From the NCBI RefSeq assembly GCF_003627815.1, contig NZ_CP032698.1, forward strand, positions 6,882,001 through 6,946,000: a stretch of DNA of 64,000 nt, given 5' to 3'. Shown in pieces: positions 38,528 to 46,560 of the stretch. Each line of letters starts with the position of its first letter. Position 1 is the stretch's first letter. The notes under the pieces are model-generated. The model saw only the letters and a program-made list of their open reading frames with translations. It was not told where the DNA came from and ran no database searches. Made by a program: the position numbers and the translations under genes. Origin of the DNA: Streptomyces hundungensis. GTDB lineage: Bacteria > Actinomycetota > Actinomycetes > Streptomycetales > Streptomycetaceae.

Positions 38528-38890
38528 CTACGGCGTGTTCCTGCCCTTGCCGTTCCCACCGGCGAGCTGGCCAACCATCATGACTACGAGGCCAACCAGG
38601 AGAATCACGCCACCGATCAGCGTCCCTGTCGGTCGCGTGCCGGAGTCGCTGATCACCAGTCCGAACACCAGCTGCCAGCACAGCGCGAAGGCCACCACGA
38701 GCTGCCCCCAGCCGTAGAGCTGGGGAGCACGGACATGGCGCCGGTTCATGGGGAGCACCCATCCACGGGAAACGGCAGCAATGCCGGAGGCAGCGATGAG
38801 CAACGCCATCAGCACAAGAGGTATGGCGAGGTACAGCTTCACGGTCGCTCCCTGCAGGGTCGGGCCCACGCCCGACGCCAGCGTGATCAT
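38528..38890 (-). CDS. Passenger membrane protein inside the IS
   Basis: The 120-residue protein lies wholly within the IS, between the transposase end and the right terminal repeat, on the opposite strand. It has three or four hydrophobic helices (VKLYLAIPLVLMALLIAASG, LVVAFALCWQLVFGLVISDS, GTLIGGVILLVGLVVMMVGQ) and a basic/Gly tail. ATG 38890 has GAGGGG four bases upstream. Transposases of this type usually leave no room for passengers. Function unknown. Confidence 0.68.
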   Translation of the reverse strand: MITLASGVGPTLQGATVKLYLAIPLVLMALLIAASGIAAVSRGWVLPMNRRHVRAPQLYGWGQLVVAFALCWQLVFGLVISDSGTRPTGTLIGGVILLVGLVVMMVGQLAGGNGKGRNTP

Positions 38891-39047
38891 GACACCCCTC
38901 GCATGGCAGGTCCATCCCCTTGAGGAGCTCTGTGATCGACCGGACAGCTCCTAGGGGCGCGGGGAACTGCGCGCCCAGCCACGTACGGTCCGCAGACGAA
39001 AAGCCGACCCCAGACCCCCACCACCGCACAGCGACCAGGCAGAACCC

Positions 39048-40315
39048 TCAGAACTGCTTGACCGCGGCAATCCCCAACAAAACAATCAACGTCACCAGAA
39101 CGAACACGGTAAGCCGCTGCCGAAGCAGCCGAGGGTTGGCGGGCCGCAGCCCACCGCCCGAGGTGCGCGCCCCGGTCCGGGTACCCGGCCGCCCGGAACG
39201 GGAGGCGGTGCCCCGCGCCCCACCCGTACGCGACCCCGTACGCGACCCGTCCGCACGCGAACCCCCCGTACGCGCCCCACCCGCACGGGAAGCGGATCCC
39301 CCCCGCCCCCCGGCCGGGAGGCCGACGCCCCGGTGCCCCGACCGCCCGCCTCCGTATAGCGCTGCGTACGGTCATCAAGCCGCCCCGTAGACCGCTCAAC
39401 CCGATCGACCCGCTCAGCCCGCTCAACCTCAACCCGCTCACGCTGAGCCGGCGCGCGCCCCTCCGCCCCCTGCCCGTGCAGACCGCCCTGGGCCTCCCGC
39501 GCGGCGATCTCCTTGAGCCGCATCGAGAGCTGAAGCGTGCTGGGACGCTCCTCGGGGTCCTTCGCCAGACAGGCCCGCACCAGCGGGGCCAGCGCGTCCG
39601 GCACGCCGCGCAGCTGCGCCTCCTCGTGCACCACGCGGTACAGCATCACCTCGGAACTGCCGTGCCCGAAGGGCGAGTCGCCCATCGCCGCGTACGCCAG
39701 CGTCGCGCCCAGCGAGAAGACGTCGGTGGCCGGGGTGACGGCGGCCCCGCGCACCTGCTCGGGGGCGAGGAAGCCGGGGGAGCCGACCGCAGTGCCCACA
39801 TGGGTCAGCGTCGAGGCTCCGGTGGCCCACGCGATGCCGAAGTCGATGATCCTGGGCCCCTTCGGGGACAGCAGGATGTTGGACGGCTTGAGGTCGCGGT
39901 GGACGACACCGGCCTCGTGCACGGCCACGAGCCCCTCCGACAGCGCCGCCCCGATCGCCGCGGCGTCGGCGGCCGCCAGCGGCCCCTCCTCCGCGACCTT
40001 GTCGTGGAGGGAGGGCCCGGGGACGTACTGCGTGGCGAACCAGGGCCGCTCGGCCTCGAGGTCGGCCGCGACGAGCCGGGCCGTGCACCCTCCCCGGATC
40101 CGCCGCGCGGCCGAGACCTCACGGGCGAACCGGGACCGGAACTCCTGGTCCTCGGCGAGATCGGGCCGGATCACCTTCAGGGCCACGCGCTGCCCGCGCC
40201 GGTCGGATCCGAGGTACACGACCCCCATGCCGCCCGCGCCGAGCCGTCGGTGAAGCCTGAACGAGCCGACGACACGCGGGTCCTCGCGCCGGAGCCGCAT
40301 CATCGCCATTTTCAT
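39048..40315 (-). CDS. Serine/threonine protein kinase with C-terminal membrane anchor; apparent frameshift near 39306
   Basis: The kinase domain (about 15-275) is complete: GAGGMGVVYLG loop (26-36), Lys47, HRDLKPSN (139-146), DFGIA (158-162) and GSPGFLAPEQV. A basic/Gly-rich linker follows. In the same frame translation ends at 39092 with a poor tail, but the next frame, ending at 39048, gives a Ser/Arg/Gly linker and a typical anchor (LTVFVLVTLIVLLGIAAV). The switch maps to the C-runs 39298-39304 and 39306-39311; one added base in the run, or a -1 shift, restores it. So a sequencing or real indel, or recoding, is likely. Coordinates span both frames. Confidence 0.82.
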
Positions 40316-40508
40316 CCCCGCTGCCAGTCCTGTTGACGGGCACAGCTTACGTACCCGTCGCCCGGTGTGCTCATAGGCCGCGCCCTCACGGCCCGAGCGA
40401 TTGTCAGTGCCCGGTGGGAAACTTGAGGAGTGGTCAGCAGGCCGCGGATCCATGGCCGCTGCCCCGTGCGAGATCTCAACGGTCCGTCGCAGAAGGGGGT
40501 TTGGATCT

Positions 40509-40787
40509 ATGAAGGGTGACCGCGTGGAGATAGTGGTGGACGCGGGAGACACGACCCGGACGTACGAAGTGGTGGCAAGCCGGGCGGGTCGCAGGGTGGA
40601 GACGGCGGTCCGGCGCGGGGTGGTGGAAGTGAGCGAAGTCACCCGTAGCGGCACCGTCGTGCGCACCGCCCGCTTCATGGCCACCCGGGTGCTGGCCCTG
40701 GTGGAGCAGCCCGTCCCGAGGGAGGACACGGGGGAGGTCGAGGCCCGGACACAGGGGCGTCCCCTCCGGGAAGACCCCAAGGCGTAG
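40509..40787 (+). CDS. Small conserved-looking hypothetical protein
   Basis: The 92-residue soluble protein (MKGDRVEIVVDAGDTTRTYE, SRAGRRVETAVRRGVVEVSE) is beta-rich, with alternating Val/Thr/Arg, and ends in an acidic/basic tail. It has no domain I recognise. AAGGGGG lies about ten bases before ATG 40509. It is divergent from the kinase, 193 bp away, and could be a partner or substrate, but only position suggests that. Confidence 0.65.
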   Translation: MKGDRVEIVVDAGDTTRTYEVVASRAGRRVETAVRRGVVEVSEVTRSGTVVRTARFMATRVLALVEQPVPREDTGEVEARTQGRPLREDPKA

Positions 40788-41088
40788 GGGGTCCGTCTCC
40801 ACCCTGGGGAGTAGGCGCGGGGTGACGGCTCATCCCCTGGGAGGCCCGGGGATCGGTACGAGGGCATGACGTCCGGCGCCGCGAGGATCCCTAGTGTTGA
40901 AGTCAAGCGGCGGGTGATGCACTCGTCCCCCGAGGTCAGACGCCCGCCGCTGCACACCTTCGATCGACAGACCAGCGCACTCGCCGAACCCGCGCGAACG
41001 GTGCACCAGCCTCACCGGCCTCACCGGCGGCGTCGCCGGTGCACCGGCGTGAGCGACGAACAGACCGATGAGCGAACAGGAGAGGACC
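40788..41088. other. Intergenic region, 301 bp
   Basis: The stretch holds TAGTGT and a short TTGAAGTCAA palindrome near 40893-40905 that may belong to a promoter for the small membrane protein at 41089. I see no gene, RNA or repeat. Confidence 0.4.
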
Positions 41089-41298
41089 ATGGCGGACACG
41101 GCTGCGCGGACGATCATCCGCACGCGGGGACGCAGGGCGTACAGCGCGGCGTTCGGTGCCCGCAGCTCCGGCCCGCGCCACCCCTTGGTGGCGACGGCCA
41201 TGGTCCTTCCCCTGGCCGCCCTGCTCGTCGTCGTCTTCGGCGGCTGGGACGCGGTGGTCACACAGGCGTCGTCCGTGGGCGTGATGTTGGGGCGCTGA
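41089..41298 (+). CDS. Small single-helix membrane protein
   Basis: The 69-residue product has a basic N-terminus (IIRTRGRRAYSAAFGARSS) and one transmembrane helix (about 38-58, ATAMVLPLAALLVVVFGGWD). ATG 41089 is preceded by AGGAGAGG at good spacing. A strong T-tract terminator follows at 41390. Function unknown. Confidence 0.6.
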   Translation: MADTAARTIIRTRGRRAYSAAFGARSSGPRHPLVATAMVLPLAALLVVVFGGWDAVVTQASSVGVMLGR

Positions 41299-41389
41299 GC
41301 GGCGCTCCGGACCCGGTAGAGCGGACCGGGTCGGGACATCCGGCCTCTTTTCAGCCCCGTGGGGACGGGGGTGCGGCGGACGGCAGTAG

Positions 41390-41436
41390 AAGGCGTTGCC
41401 CGATCGGCTGGGGAGCCGATCGGGCAACGCCTTTTT
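41390..41436 (+). terminator. Strong rho-independent terminator
   Basis: A 20-bp perfect stem (41390-41409 with 41414-41433, arms beginning AAGGCGTTGCCC), GGGG loop and TTTTT (41432-41436). It terminates plus-strand transcription after the small membrane protein; one of only two T-tract terminators I found in the window. Confidence 0.93.
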
Positions 41437-41535
41437 GCGTACCCACCCGCTTCCCGCCCGCCGGCTCTCCTTCGCCCGCTGACCGCCGGCCCTCCCGGCC
41501 CTCAACCGACCGTCGCGGCAAGCGCGTTGAACGAC

Positions 41536-41569
41536 GGAACCCCCGGCCTTGGAGAAGGCCGGGGGTTCC
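41536..41569 (-). terminator. Hairpin terminator downstream of the tRNA cluster
   Basis: GGAACCCCCGGCCTT (41536-41550) and AAGGCCGGGGGTTCC (41555-41569) form a perfect 15-bp stem with a GGAG loop, just past the last minus-strand tRNA. Confidence 0.8.
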
Positions 41570-41575
41570 GGGTGG

Positions 41576-41647
41576 TGCGCGATACTGGGATTGAACCAGT
41601 GACCTCTTCCGTGTCAGGGAAGCGCTCTCCCGCTGAGCTAATCGCGC
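41576..41647 (-). tRNA. tRNA-Val (GAC), copy 3 in transcription order
   Basis: The complement folds into a 72-nt cloverleaf with acceptor GCGCGAT/ATCGCGC, D-loop TAGCTCAGCGGGAGAGC, anticodon stem CTTCC/GGAAG and loop CTGACAC (anticodon GAC), T-arm ACTGGTTCAATCCCAGT. The discriminator is A, and CCA is encoded at 41573-41575, unlike the two upstream copies. Confidence 0.96.
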
Positions 41648-41694
41648 GGGACGGCCCCCAACACCACTGGGACCGGTTACTTCGTGTTACTGCG

Positions 41695-41766
41695 TGCGCG
41701 ATACTGGGATTGAACCAGTGACCTCTTCCGTGTCAGGGAAGCGCTCTCCCGCTGAGCTAATCGCGC
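41695..41766 (-). tRNA. tRNA-Val (GAC), copy 2
   Basis: Identical in sequence to the copy at 41576-41647, exactly 119 bp away, including most of the spacer. No CCA is encoded after the discriminator A. Confidence 0.96.
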
Positions 41767-41813
41767 GGGACGGCCCCCAACATCACCGGGGCCGGTTACT
41801 TCGTGTTACTGCG

Positions 41814-41885
41814 TGCGCGATACTGGGATTGAACCAGTGACCTCTTCCGTGTCAGGGAAGCGCTCTCCCGCTGAGCTAATCGCGC
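41814..41885 (-). tRNA. tRNA-Val (GAC), copy 1
   Basis: Identical to the other two tRNA-Val(GAC) copies and again 119 bp from its neighbour; anticodon GAC, no encoded CCA. It is separated from tRNA-Cys by four bases, so the group is surely one processed transcript. Confidence 0.96.
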
Positions 41886-41889
41886 TTGG

Positions 41890-41960
41890 AGGTGGAGACG
41901 GGATTTGAACCCGTGTAGACGGCTTTGCAGGCCGTTGCCTCGCCTCTCGGCCACTCCACC
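41890..41960 (-). tRNA. tRNA-Cys (GCA)
   Basis: A 71-nt cloverleaf with acceptor GGTGGAG/CTCCACC, anticodon loop CTGCAAA (GCA), T-arm ACGGGTTCAAATCCCGT and discriminator T, as usual for bacterial tRNA-Cys. Confidence 0.96.
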
Positions 41961-41998
41961 AGGAGTGCATATGGGGTTCGGGAAGATCCCCCACATCG

Positions 41999-42071
41999 AG
42001 CGGACGACGAGATTCGAACTCGCGACCCTCACCTTGGCAAGGTGATGCTCTACCAACTGAGCCACGTCCGC
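41999..42071 (-). tRNA. tRNA-Gly (GCC)
   Basis: A 73-nt cloverleaf with acceptor GCGGACG/CGTCCGC, D-loop TGGCTCAGTTGGTAGAGC, anticodon loop TTGCCAA (GCC), T-arm GCGAGTTCGAATCTCGT and discriminator T. It is the first gene of the Gly-Cys-Val-Val-Val run. Confidence 0.96.
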
Positions 42072-42262
42072 TTGTCGTTTCCGTTTCGCTTGCGCGTCCC
42101 GGCGACGTGTTGAACTCTAGCGGATTCCCGGGCCAGCACAAAAACGCGTTTGTGCAGCGTGCTGCCCTGTGCCTGGTCCGCGCCCCGGTCAGGGGGTGGG
42201 CAACTGTTCGCCTCCGGGCCACTCAGGGGCACCCCACCTGCACCGGCCCTAGACTCGGCTGC

Positions 42263-43318
42263 GTGCACGACCTCGCTCCGCTGGCCCGCTTCGGCCACCT
42301 CGTCGCCTCGGACCTGCGTGATGTCACCAGCGATCCCGACGCCCTCGACTCCACCGGCTTCTGGGCCGTCTCCGCCGATTTCGAGGGCCGTCTCGTCTGC
42401 GCCCGCTTCGGGGACGTCCGTACGCGACCGGTCCCCGAGCCCGTGCCCGGAGCCTGGCGCGGGCCCGCCACCGAGGACTGGACGTCCTCCCTCGACCGCG
42501 CCGCCTACACGGCCGGGGTGCGCCGCATCCGCGAGCACATCGCGGCCGGCGAGGTGTACCAGGCGAACCTCTGCCGGGTGCTGACCGCGCCGCTGCCCGA
42601 CCCGGCGGCGGCCGATGTCGACGCGCTCACCGCGCTGCTGGCCCGCGGCAACCCGGCGCCCTATGCCGGAACGATTCGGCTGCCCGCGCACGGGGTCGAG
42701 ATCGCCACCGCCTCGCCCGAGCTCTTTCTGCGGCGTACCGGGCGGGTGGTGGAGTCGGGGCCCGTCAAGGGGACCGGGCGGACCGCCCAGGACCTCCTGG
42801 AGAAGGACCGCGCCGAGAACGTGATGATCGTGGACCTCGTCCGCAACGACATGGGGCGGGTCTGCGCCACCGGCTCGGTGACCGTGCCCGAGCTGTGCGC
42901 CGTCGAGGAGCACCCCGGCCTGGTCCACCTGGTCTCCACCGTGCGCGGTGAGCTGCGCGCGGGCGCGGGCTGGCGCGAGCTGCTGAAGGCCACCTTCCCG
43001 CCCGGCTCCGTCACCGGGGCGCCGAAGTCCAGCGCCCTGCGGATCATCGAGGCCCTGGAGACCGCGCCCCGCGGCCCCTACTGCGGAGGCATCGGCTGGG
43101 TCGACGCCGACCGGGGCACCGCCGAGCTCGCCGTCGGCATACGCACCTTCTGGGTGGACCGGCCGCGCGGGGCGCTCTGCTTCGGCACCGGGGCGGGCAT
43201 CACCTGGGGTTCGGACCCGGAGCGGGAGTGGGAGGAGACCGAGCTGAAGGCCTCGCGCCTGCTGACGGTAGCGTCGGGCGCGGGTGCCCACAGCGGGCAC
43301 AGTGGAAGGACCGGGTAA
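42263..43318 (+). CDS. pabB: Aminodeoxychorismate synthase component I (chorismate-binding)
   Basis: PabB aminates chorismate to 4-amino-4-deoxychorismate for folate, or for PABA-derived products. The 351-residue protein covers the chorismate-binding domain: IREHIAAGEVYQANLCRVLT, ATASPELFLRRTGRVVESGP, VKGTGRTAQD, LRNDMGRVC-type DLVRNDMGRVCATGS, FPPGSVTGAPKSSALRIIE and CGGIGWVD. It lacks the N-terminal domain of anthranilate synthase, and pabC follows directly, favouring PABA over tryptophan. TAGACT (42250-42255) seven bases before GTG 42263 suggests a leaderless transcript. Confidence 0.87.
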   Translation: MHDLAPLARFGHLVASDLRDVTSDPDALDSTGFWAVSADFEGRLVCARFGDVRTRPVPEPVPGAWRGPATEDWTSSLDRAAYTAGVRRIREHIAAGEVYQANLCRVLTAPLPDPAAADVDALTALLARGNPAPYAGTIRLPAHGVEIATASPELFLRRTGRVVESGPVKGTGRTAQDLLEKDRAENVMIVDLVRNDMGRVCATGSVTVPELCAVEEHPGLVHLVSTVRGELRAGAGWRELLKATFPPGSVTGAPKSSALRIIEALETAPRGPYCGGIGWVDADRGTAELAVGIRTFWVDRPRGALCFGTGAGITWGSDPEREWEETELKASRLLTVASGAGAHSGHSGRTG

Positions 43319-44140
43319 ATGCAGATCTGGGTCAATGGCGCTCTGCGCGACGCCGACGCCGCGCGGGTGTCCGTCCTCGACCACGGGCTCACCGTGGGCG
43401 ACGGAGTCTTCGAGACGGTCAAGGCGACCGGCGGGAGGCTGTTCGCGCTCACCCGCCATCTGGACCGGCTGACCCGCTCGGCCCGCGGGCTGGGCCTCGC
43501 CGACCCGGACCTCGACGAGGTCCGGCGCGCCTGCGCGGCCGTCGTCGAGGCCAACCCCATGCCGCTCGGCCGGCTGCGGATCACCTACACCGGCGGGCTC
43601 TCACCGCTCGGCTCCGAGCGGGGGGACACGGGCCCCACGCTGGTCGTCGCGATCGGCGAGACCACGCGCCGGCCCGACACCACCGCCGTGATCACCGTCC
43701 CGTGGACCCGCAACGAGCACAGCGCGGTCGCGGGCCTGAAGACCACGTCGTACGCCGAGAACGTCGTCGCCCTCGCCAAGGCGCACGGCGCGGGTGCCAC
43801 GGAGGCCCTGTTCGCCAACACCGCGGGGCAGCTCTGCGAGGGCACCGGCACCAATGTCTTCGTGGTCGTCGACGGCCGTCTGCACACCCCGTCGCTCGCC
43901 TCCGGCTGCCTCGGCGGGATCACCCGCGCCCTGACCGTCGAATGGACCGGCGCGCACGAGAGCGAGCTGCCGCTCGACGTCCTGGAGAGCGCCGAGGAGA
44001 TCTTCCTGACCTCCACGCTGCGCGACGTCCAGGCCGTACACCGCGTGGACGGACGGCAGTTGGCCTCCGCGCCCGGGCCCGTCACGGCCAAGGTCATGCG
44101 GATCTTCGACGAGCGGGCCGGATCGGATCTCGACCCGTAA
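43319..44140 (+). CDS. pabC: 4-amino-4-deoxychorismate lyase (class-IV PLP enzyme)
   Basis: PabC splits aminodeoxychorismate into PABA and pyruvate. The 273-residue fold-type-IV protein shows SVLDHGLTVGDGVFETVKAT, the PLP Lys in VAGLKTTSYAENVVALAKA, and GATEALFANTAGQLCEGTGT. ATG 43319 begins immediately after the pabB TAA with no gap. Branched-chain or D-amino-acid aminotransferases share the fold, but the pabB partner decides the call. Confidence 0.88.
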   Translation: MQIWVNGALRDADAARVSVLDHGLTVGDGVFETVKATGGRLFALTRHLDRLTRSARGLGLADPDLDEVRRACAAVVEANPMPLGRLRITYTGGLSPLGSERGDTGPTLVVAIGETTRRPDTTAVITVPWTRNEHSAVAGLKTTSYAENVVALAKAHGAGATEALFANTAGQLCEGTGTNVFVVVDGRLHTPSLASGCLGGITRALTVEWTGAHESELPLDVLESAEEIFLTSTLRDVQAVHRVDGRQLASAPGPVTAKVMRIFDERAGSDLDP

Positions 44141-44181
44141 AGCTGGTGACGGACGGCGCCGTGGCAGGTACAACGGCCTTG

Positions 44182-45015
44182 ATGACCACCACCATTCGGC
44201 CGACCGAGCCGCTTCAGCAGGGCGCCGACGGCGCCAAGTCGCGTGTGTACGACGTGTGTGTGAACAGCCGACGCGTCGGACGGATCACGATCACCACCGA
44301 TGGGTGGTTCGGGGCCGCCATGGGCCGGATCGAGGAGCTCCACATCGACCCGGCCGACCGCGGCCGCGGGCGCGGCACCGTCGCCGCGCTCGCCGCCGAG
44401 GAGGTGCTGCGCGGCTGGGGCTGCGACCAGGTCCGCCTGTCGATCCCGGCCGACGCGGACGCGGCGCTGCGGATGGCGCGTGCCCTCGGCTATCTGGAGG
44501 GCAGCCGCACCATGCTCAAGCAACTCCCGTCCACTGCGCCCGAGTTGGCGCCCACGGTGACCGGGCGGCCGATGACCGCGGAGGAGTTCGAGGGCTGGGA
44601 GCGCGCGGAGGTGGAGAGCTACGCGCGCAGCTGGATCGAGCGGGGCGTGCCCGAGGAGCGGGCCCGGGAGCGCTCCGCCGCGGAGCACCGCGCGTTGATG
44701 CCGGAAGGGCTCGCCACCGCGGGCACGCGCTTCTTGGTCCTCGAAGAGGGCGGGAGCGCCGTCGGCACCGTATGGGTGGCCAAGGCGCCGGCCCCCGGGG
44801 ACGGCGCATACATCTACGACGTCAACGTCGCCGAGGAGCACCGGGGCCGGGGCCACGGCCGCTCGCTGATGCTGCTCGCGGAACGGGCGGCGCTGGCCGA
44901 CGGGATGGACACGATGGGCCTGCATGTGTTCGCGGACAACACCCCGGCGCTGCGCCTGTACGAGTCGCTCGGGTACCGGCCCACCCTCTTCCACCAGTAC
45001 AAACCCCTGCTCTGA
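44182..45015 (+). CDS. Tandem-domain GNAT acetyltransferase
   Basis: The 277-residue protein has two GNAT units: an N-terminal one (about 25-110, RIEELHIDPADRGRGRGTVA) and a C-terminal one (about 130-277, YIYDVNVAEEHRGRGHGRSL and NTPALRLYESLGYRPT). The layout resembles mycothiol synthase and other double GNATs, but the key context is missing. The R-G-x-G acetyl-CoA loop is intact in both. It is convergent with the DsbA-like gene, one base apart. Confidence 0.82.
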   Translation: MTTTIRPTEPLQQGADGAKSRVYDVCVNSRRVGRITITTDGWFGAAMGRIEELHIDPADRGRGRGTVAALAAEEVLRGWGCDQVRLSIPADADAALRMARALGYLEGSRTMLKQLPSTAPELAPTVTGRPMTAEEFEGWERAEVESYARSWIERGVPEERARERSAAEHRALMPEGLATAGTRFLVLEEGGSAVGTVWVAKAPAPGDGAYIYDVNVAEEHRGRGHGRSLMLLAERAALADGMDTMGLHVFADNTPALRLYESLGYRPTLFHQYKPLL

Positions 45016-45016
45016 G

Positions 45017-45535
45017 CTACGGGGCGAGCAGGCGCTCCGCGATCTGCTCGATGCGCTCGCGCAGGCCCTCCTGGCTCTTGCCGCCGTCCAGGCGCTCGTC
45101 GCCGATGACATACGTCGGCGTCCCGGTCACGCCGATCGCCTTGCCCTCGGCCTGGTCGGCGTCGACGATCAGGATGTGCCGGCCGTCGATGAGCGCGGTC
45201 TCGAACTCCTCGGCGTCCAGGCCGAGTTCGGCCGCTACCTCCACCAGGAAGGACTCGCCCCGGGTGGCCAGGCGCTCGGTGTCGGCGAGCACCGCCTCGA
45301 CGTACGGCCAGCCCTGACCCTGCTCGAAGGCCTCTTCCGAGGCCTGGGCCGCGGCGAAGGCGTGCTGGTGCTTCTCCAGCGGGAAGTGCCGCAGCCGGAT
45401 GTCCATCCGGTCGCCGAAGCGGGCGCGCAGGGCGCGGATGTCGTCGAGGGCGGTACGGCAGTCGGGGCACTGCAACTCGCACCACACGTCGAGGACGACG
45501 GGACCTGAGGTGCTGGAGGGGGTGGTGTCGCTCAT
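45017..45535 (-). CDS. DsbA-family thioredoxin-like protein (cytoplasmic)
   Basis: The 172-residue protein has thioredoxin-fold active site C23-P-D-C26 with an extra Cys19 (WCELQCPDCRTALDD), the cis-Pro element GTPTYVI and a helical insertion (about 60-120) typical of DsbA/FrnE. No signal peptide is visible, so a cytoplasmic role in thiol exchange or oxidative stress is inferred. The third Cys close to the active site is unusual. Confidence 0.82.
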   Translation of the reverse strand: MSDTTPSSTSGPVVLDVWCELQCPDCRTALDDIRALRARFGDRMDIRLRHFPLEKHQHAFAAAQASEEAFEQGQGWPYVEAVLADTERLATRGESFLVEVAAELGLDAEEFETALIDGRHILIVDADQAEGKAIGVTGTPTYVIGDERLDGGKSQEGLRERIEQIAERLLAP

Positions 45536-45675
45536 GGGGCCAGTCTCCCAGCAACCGGGACCTGGGGAGGATGCCGCCCCGGAGATCTCCCTGAGGTCGC
45601 CGCCGAGCGTGGCCCGAGGGAGGGGTTCCGGTGCAGGATGGAAGAAGCCATACCCCCCATGCCTGGAGGAACCGG

Positions 45676-46119
45676 ATGCTAGCCGAGACCGTCTGCTCCG
45701 CCGTGTCCGCGGCCGGGCTGGGCATCGCTGCCGTCACGGCGTACCGCCGGCGCTTCCTCGCGGCCACGCGCATCGCCGCCTATGCGCTGGTCCCGGTCGG
45801 CCTCGTCATGACCGGGGTCGTGGCGTGGGTGTCGGGCATCGTCTTCAAACCGAGCGTGTGGCTGGGCTTCGGCCTGCTCGGGGTCGCATGGCTGCTGTTC
45901 CTGACGACCCGGGCCGTCGAGCGGCGCGGCGGTGGCACCCGCAAGGAGCGCAAGGCCGCCGCGGCGGCCGCGCAGCGGGGTGCGGTGGCCCCGACGGCCT
46001 CGGCCCCCTCGCTCGGCGAGCGGCGGGCACCGGCCGCGCGGCCGACGGCGGGGACCAAGCCCGCCGCGAGCGACGACTTCAGCGACATCGAGGCCATCCT
46101 GAAGAAGCACGGCATCTGA
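45676..46119 (+). CDS. Membrane protein with conserved C-terminal tail (hypothetical)
   Basis: The 147-residue protein has three hydrophobic helices (SAVSAAGLGIAAVTAY, AAYALVPVGLVMTGVVAWVS, VWLGFGLLGVAWLLFLTT), a basic/Ala-rich linker of about 50 residues, and a terminal acidic-basic motif DDFSDIEAILKKHGI that looks like a docking peptide. ATG 45676 has GGAGG six bases upstream. Function unknown; divergent from the DsbA-like gene. Confidence 0.75.
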   Translation: MLAETVCSAVSAAGLGIAAVTAYRRRFLAATRIAAYALVPVGLVMTGVVAWVSGIVFKPSVWLGFGLLGVAWLLFLTTRAVERRGGGTRKERKAAAAAAQRGAVAPTASAPSLGERRAPAARPTAGTKPAASDDFSDIEAILKKHGI

Positions 46120-46357
46120 GGACCGCGCCTGCCCATCCGCGCCAGCCCACGGCGCCCGCCCATCCGCGCCCGCCCTTCGCCTCCTGCCCGGGTGCGGGCA
46201 AGGGCACGGGCAGGGGCGCTGGGGAGCGGGGGCGTAGGAGCGGCGCGAAAATCTAGCGCGTCCCTCCCCGTACGCGCTACGACTTCGGGCGAACTCCCTC
46301 TGCTTATGGGCGTGTTGGTATACCCATGCGGTGCGGCTGGGTCATCATCGCTCGGAG

Positions 46358-46531
46358 ATGCTGGACACTTCCCAGGGCTCCACCCCTGCACCGACCGACA
46401 AGCCGAGCGCGCCCGACCCGCAGGCGCGGGGCTGTCTCTTCGCGCTCTCCCAGCCGCCCCTGATGATCTTCCTGGGGGTGATCGGGTGCTTGCTCCTCAT
46501 GGCGGCCGTGCACGACCTGTTCCTGCTCTGA
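46358..46531 (+). CDS. Small single-helix membrane protein
   Basis: The 57-residue product has a Pro/Ser/Thr-rich N-terminus (MLDTSQGSTPAPTDKPSAPD) and one transmembrane helix (about 37-56, IFLGVIGCLLLMAAVHDLFL). ATG 46358 has no ideally spaced ribosome-binding site; GTG 46331 is another possibility. It is convergent with the CGNR gene, 29 bp away. Confidence 0.55.
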   Translation: MLDTSQGSTPAPTDKPSAPDPQARGCLFALSQPPLMIFLGVIGCLLLMAAVHDLFLL

Positions 46532-46560
46532 CCGGCCCGGCCGCGGGGGAGCGGCCGTGC

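Larger units (their letters stand above)
37528..38950. mobile_element. Complete IS5-family insertion sequence with a passenger gene
   Basis: The 1423-bp element has perfect 18-bp terminal inverted repeats, GAGCTGTCCGGTCGATCA at 37528-37545 and its complement at 38933-38950. It is flanked by CTAG direct repeats at 37524-37527 and 38951-38954, the target duplication expected of several IS5-family groups. It holds a two-frame DDE transposase (plus strand) and a 120-residue membrane protein gene (minus strand). The undisturbed module at 37405-37440 shows what the empty site looked like. It appears intact and recent. Confidence 0.93.

Noticed and set aside
39092..40957. A 621-residue kinase frame extending to 40957
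   Set aside because: The first 200 residues overlap the divergent small gene at 40509 and have no kinase features; the kinase starts near 40315.
41576..42071. tRNA cluster as an integration site for a mobile element
   Set aside because: No integrase gene or duplicated tRNA 3' fragment occurs near; the identical tRNAs are full genes.
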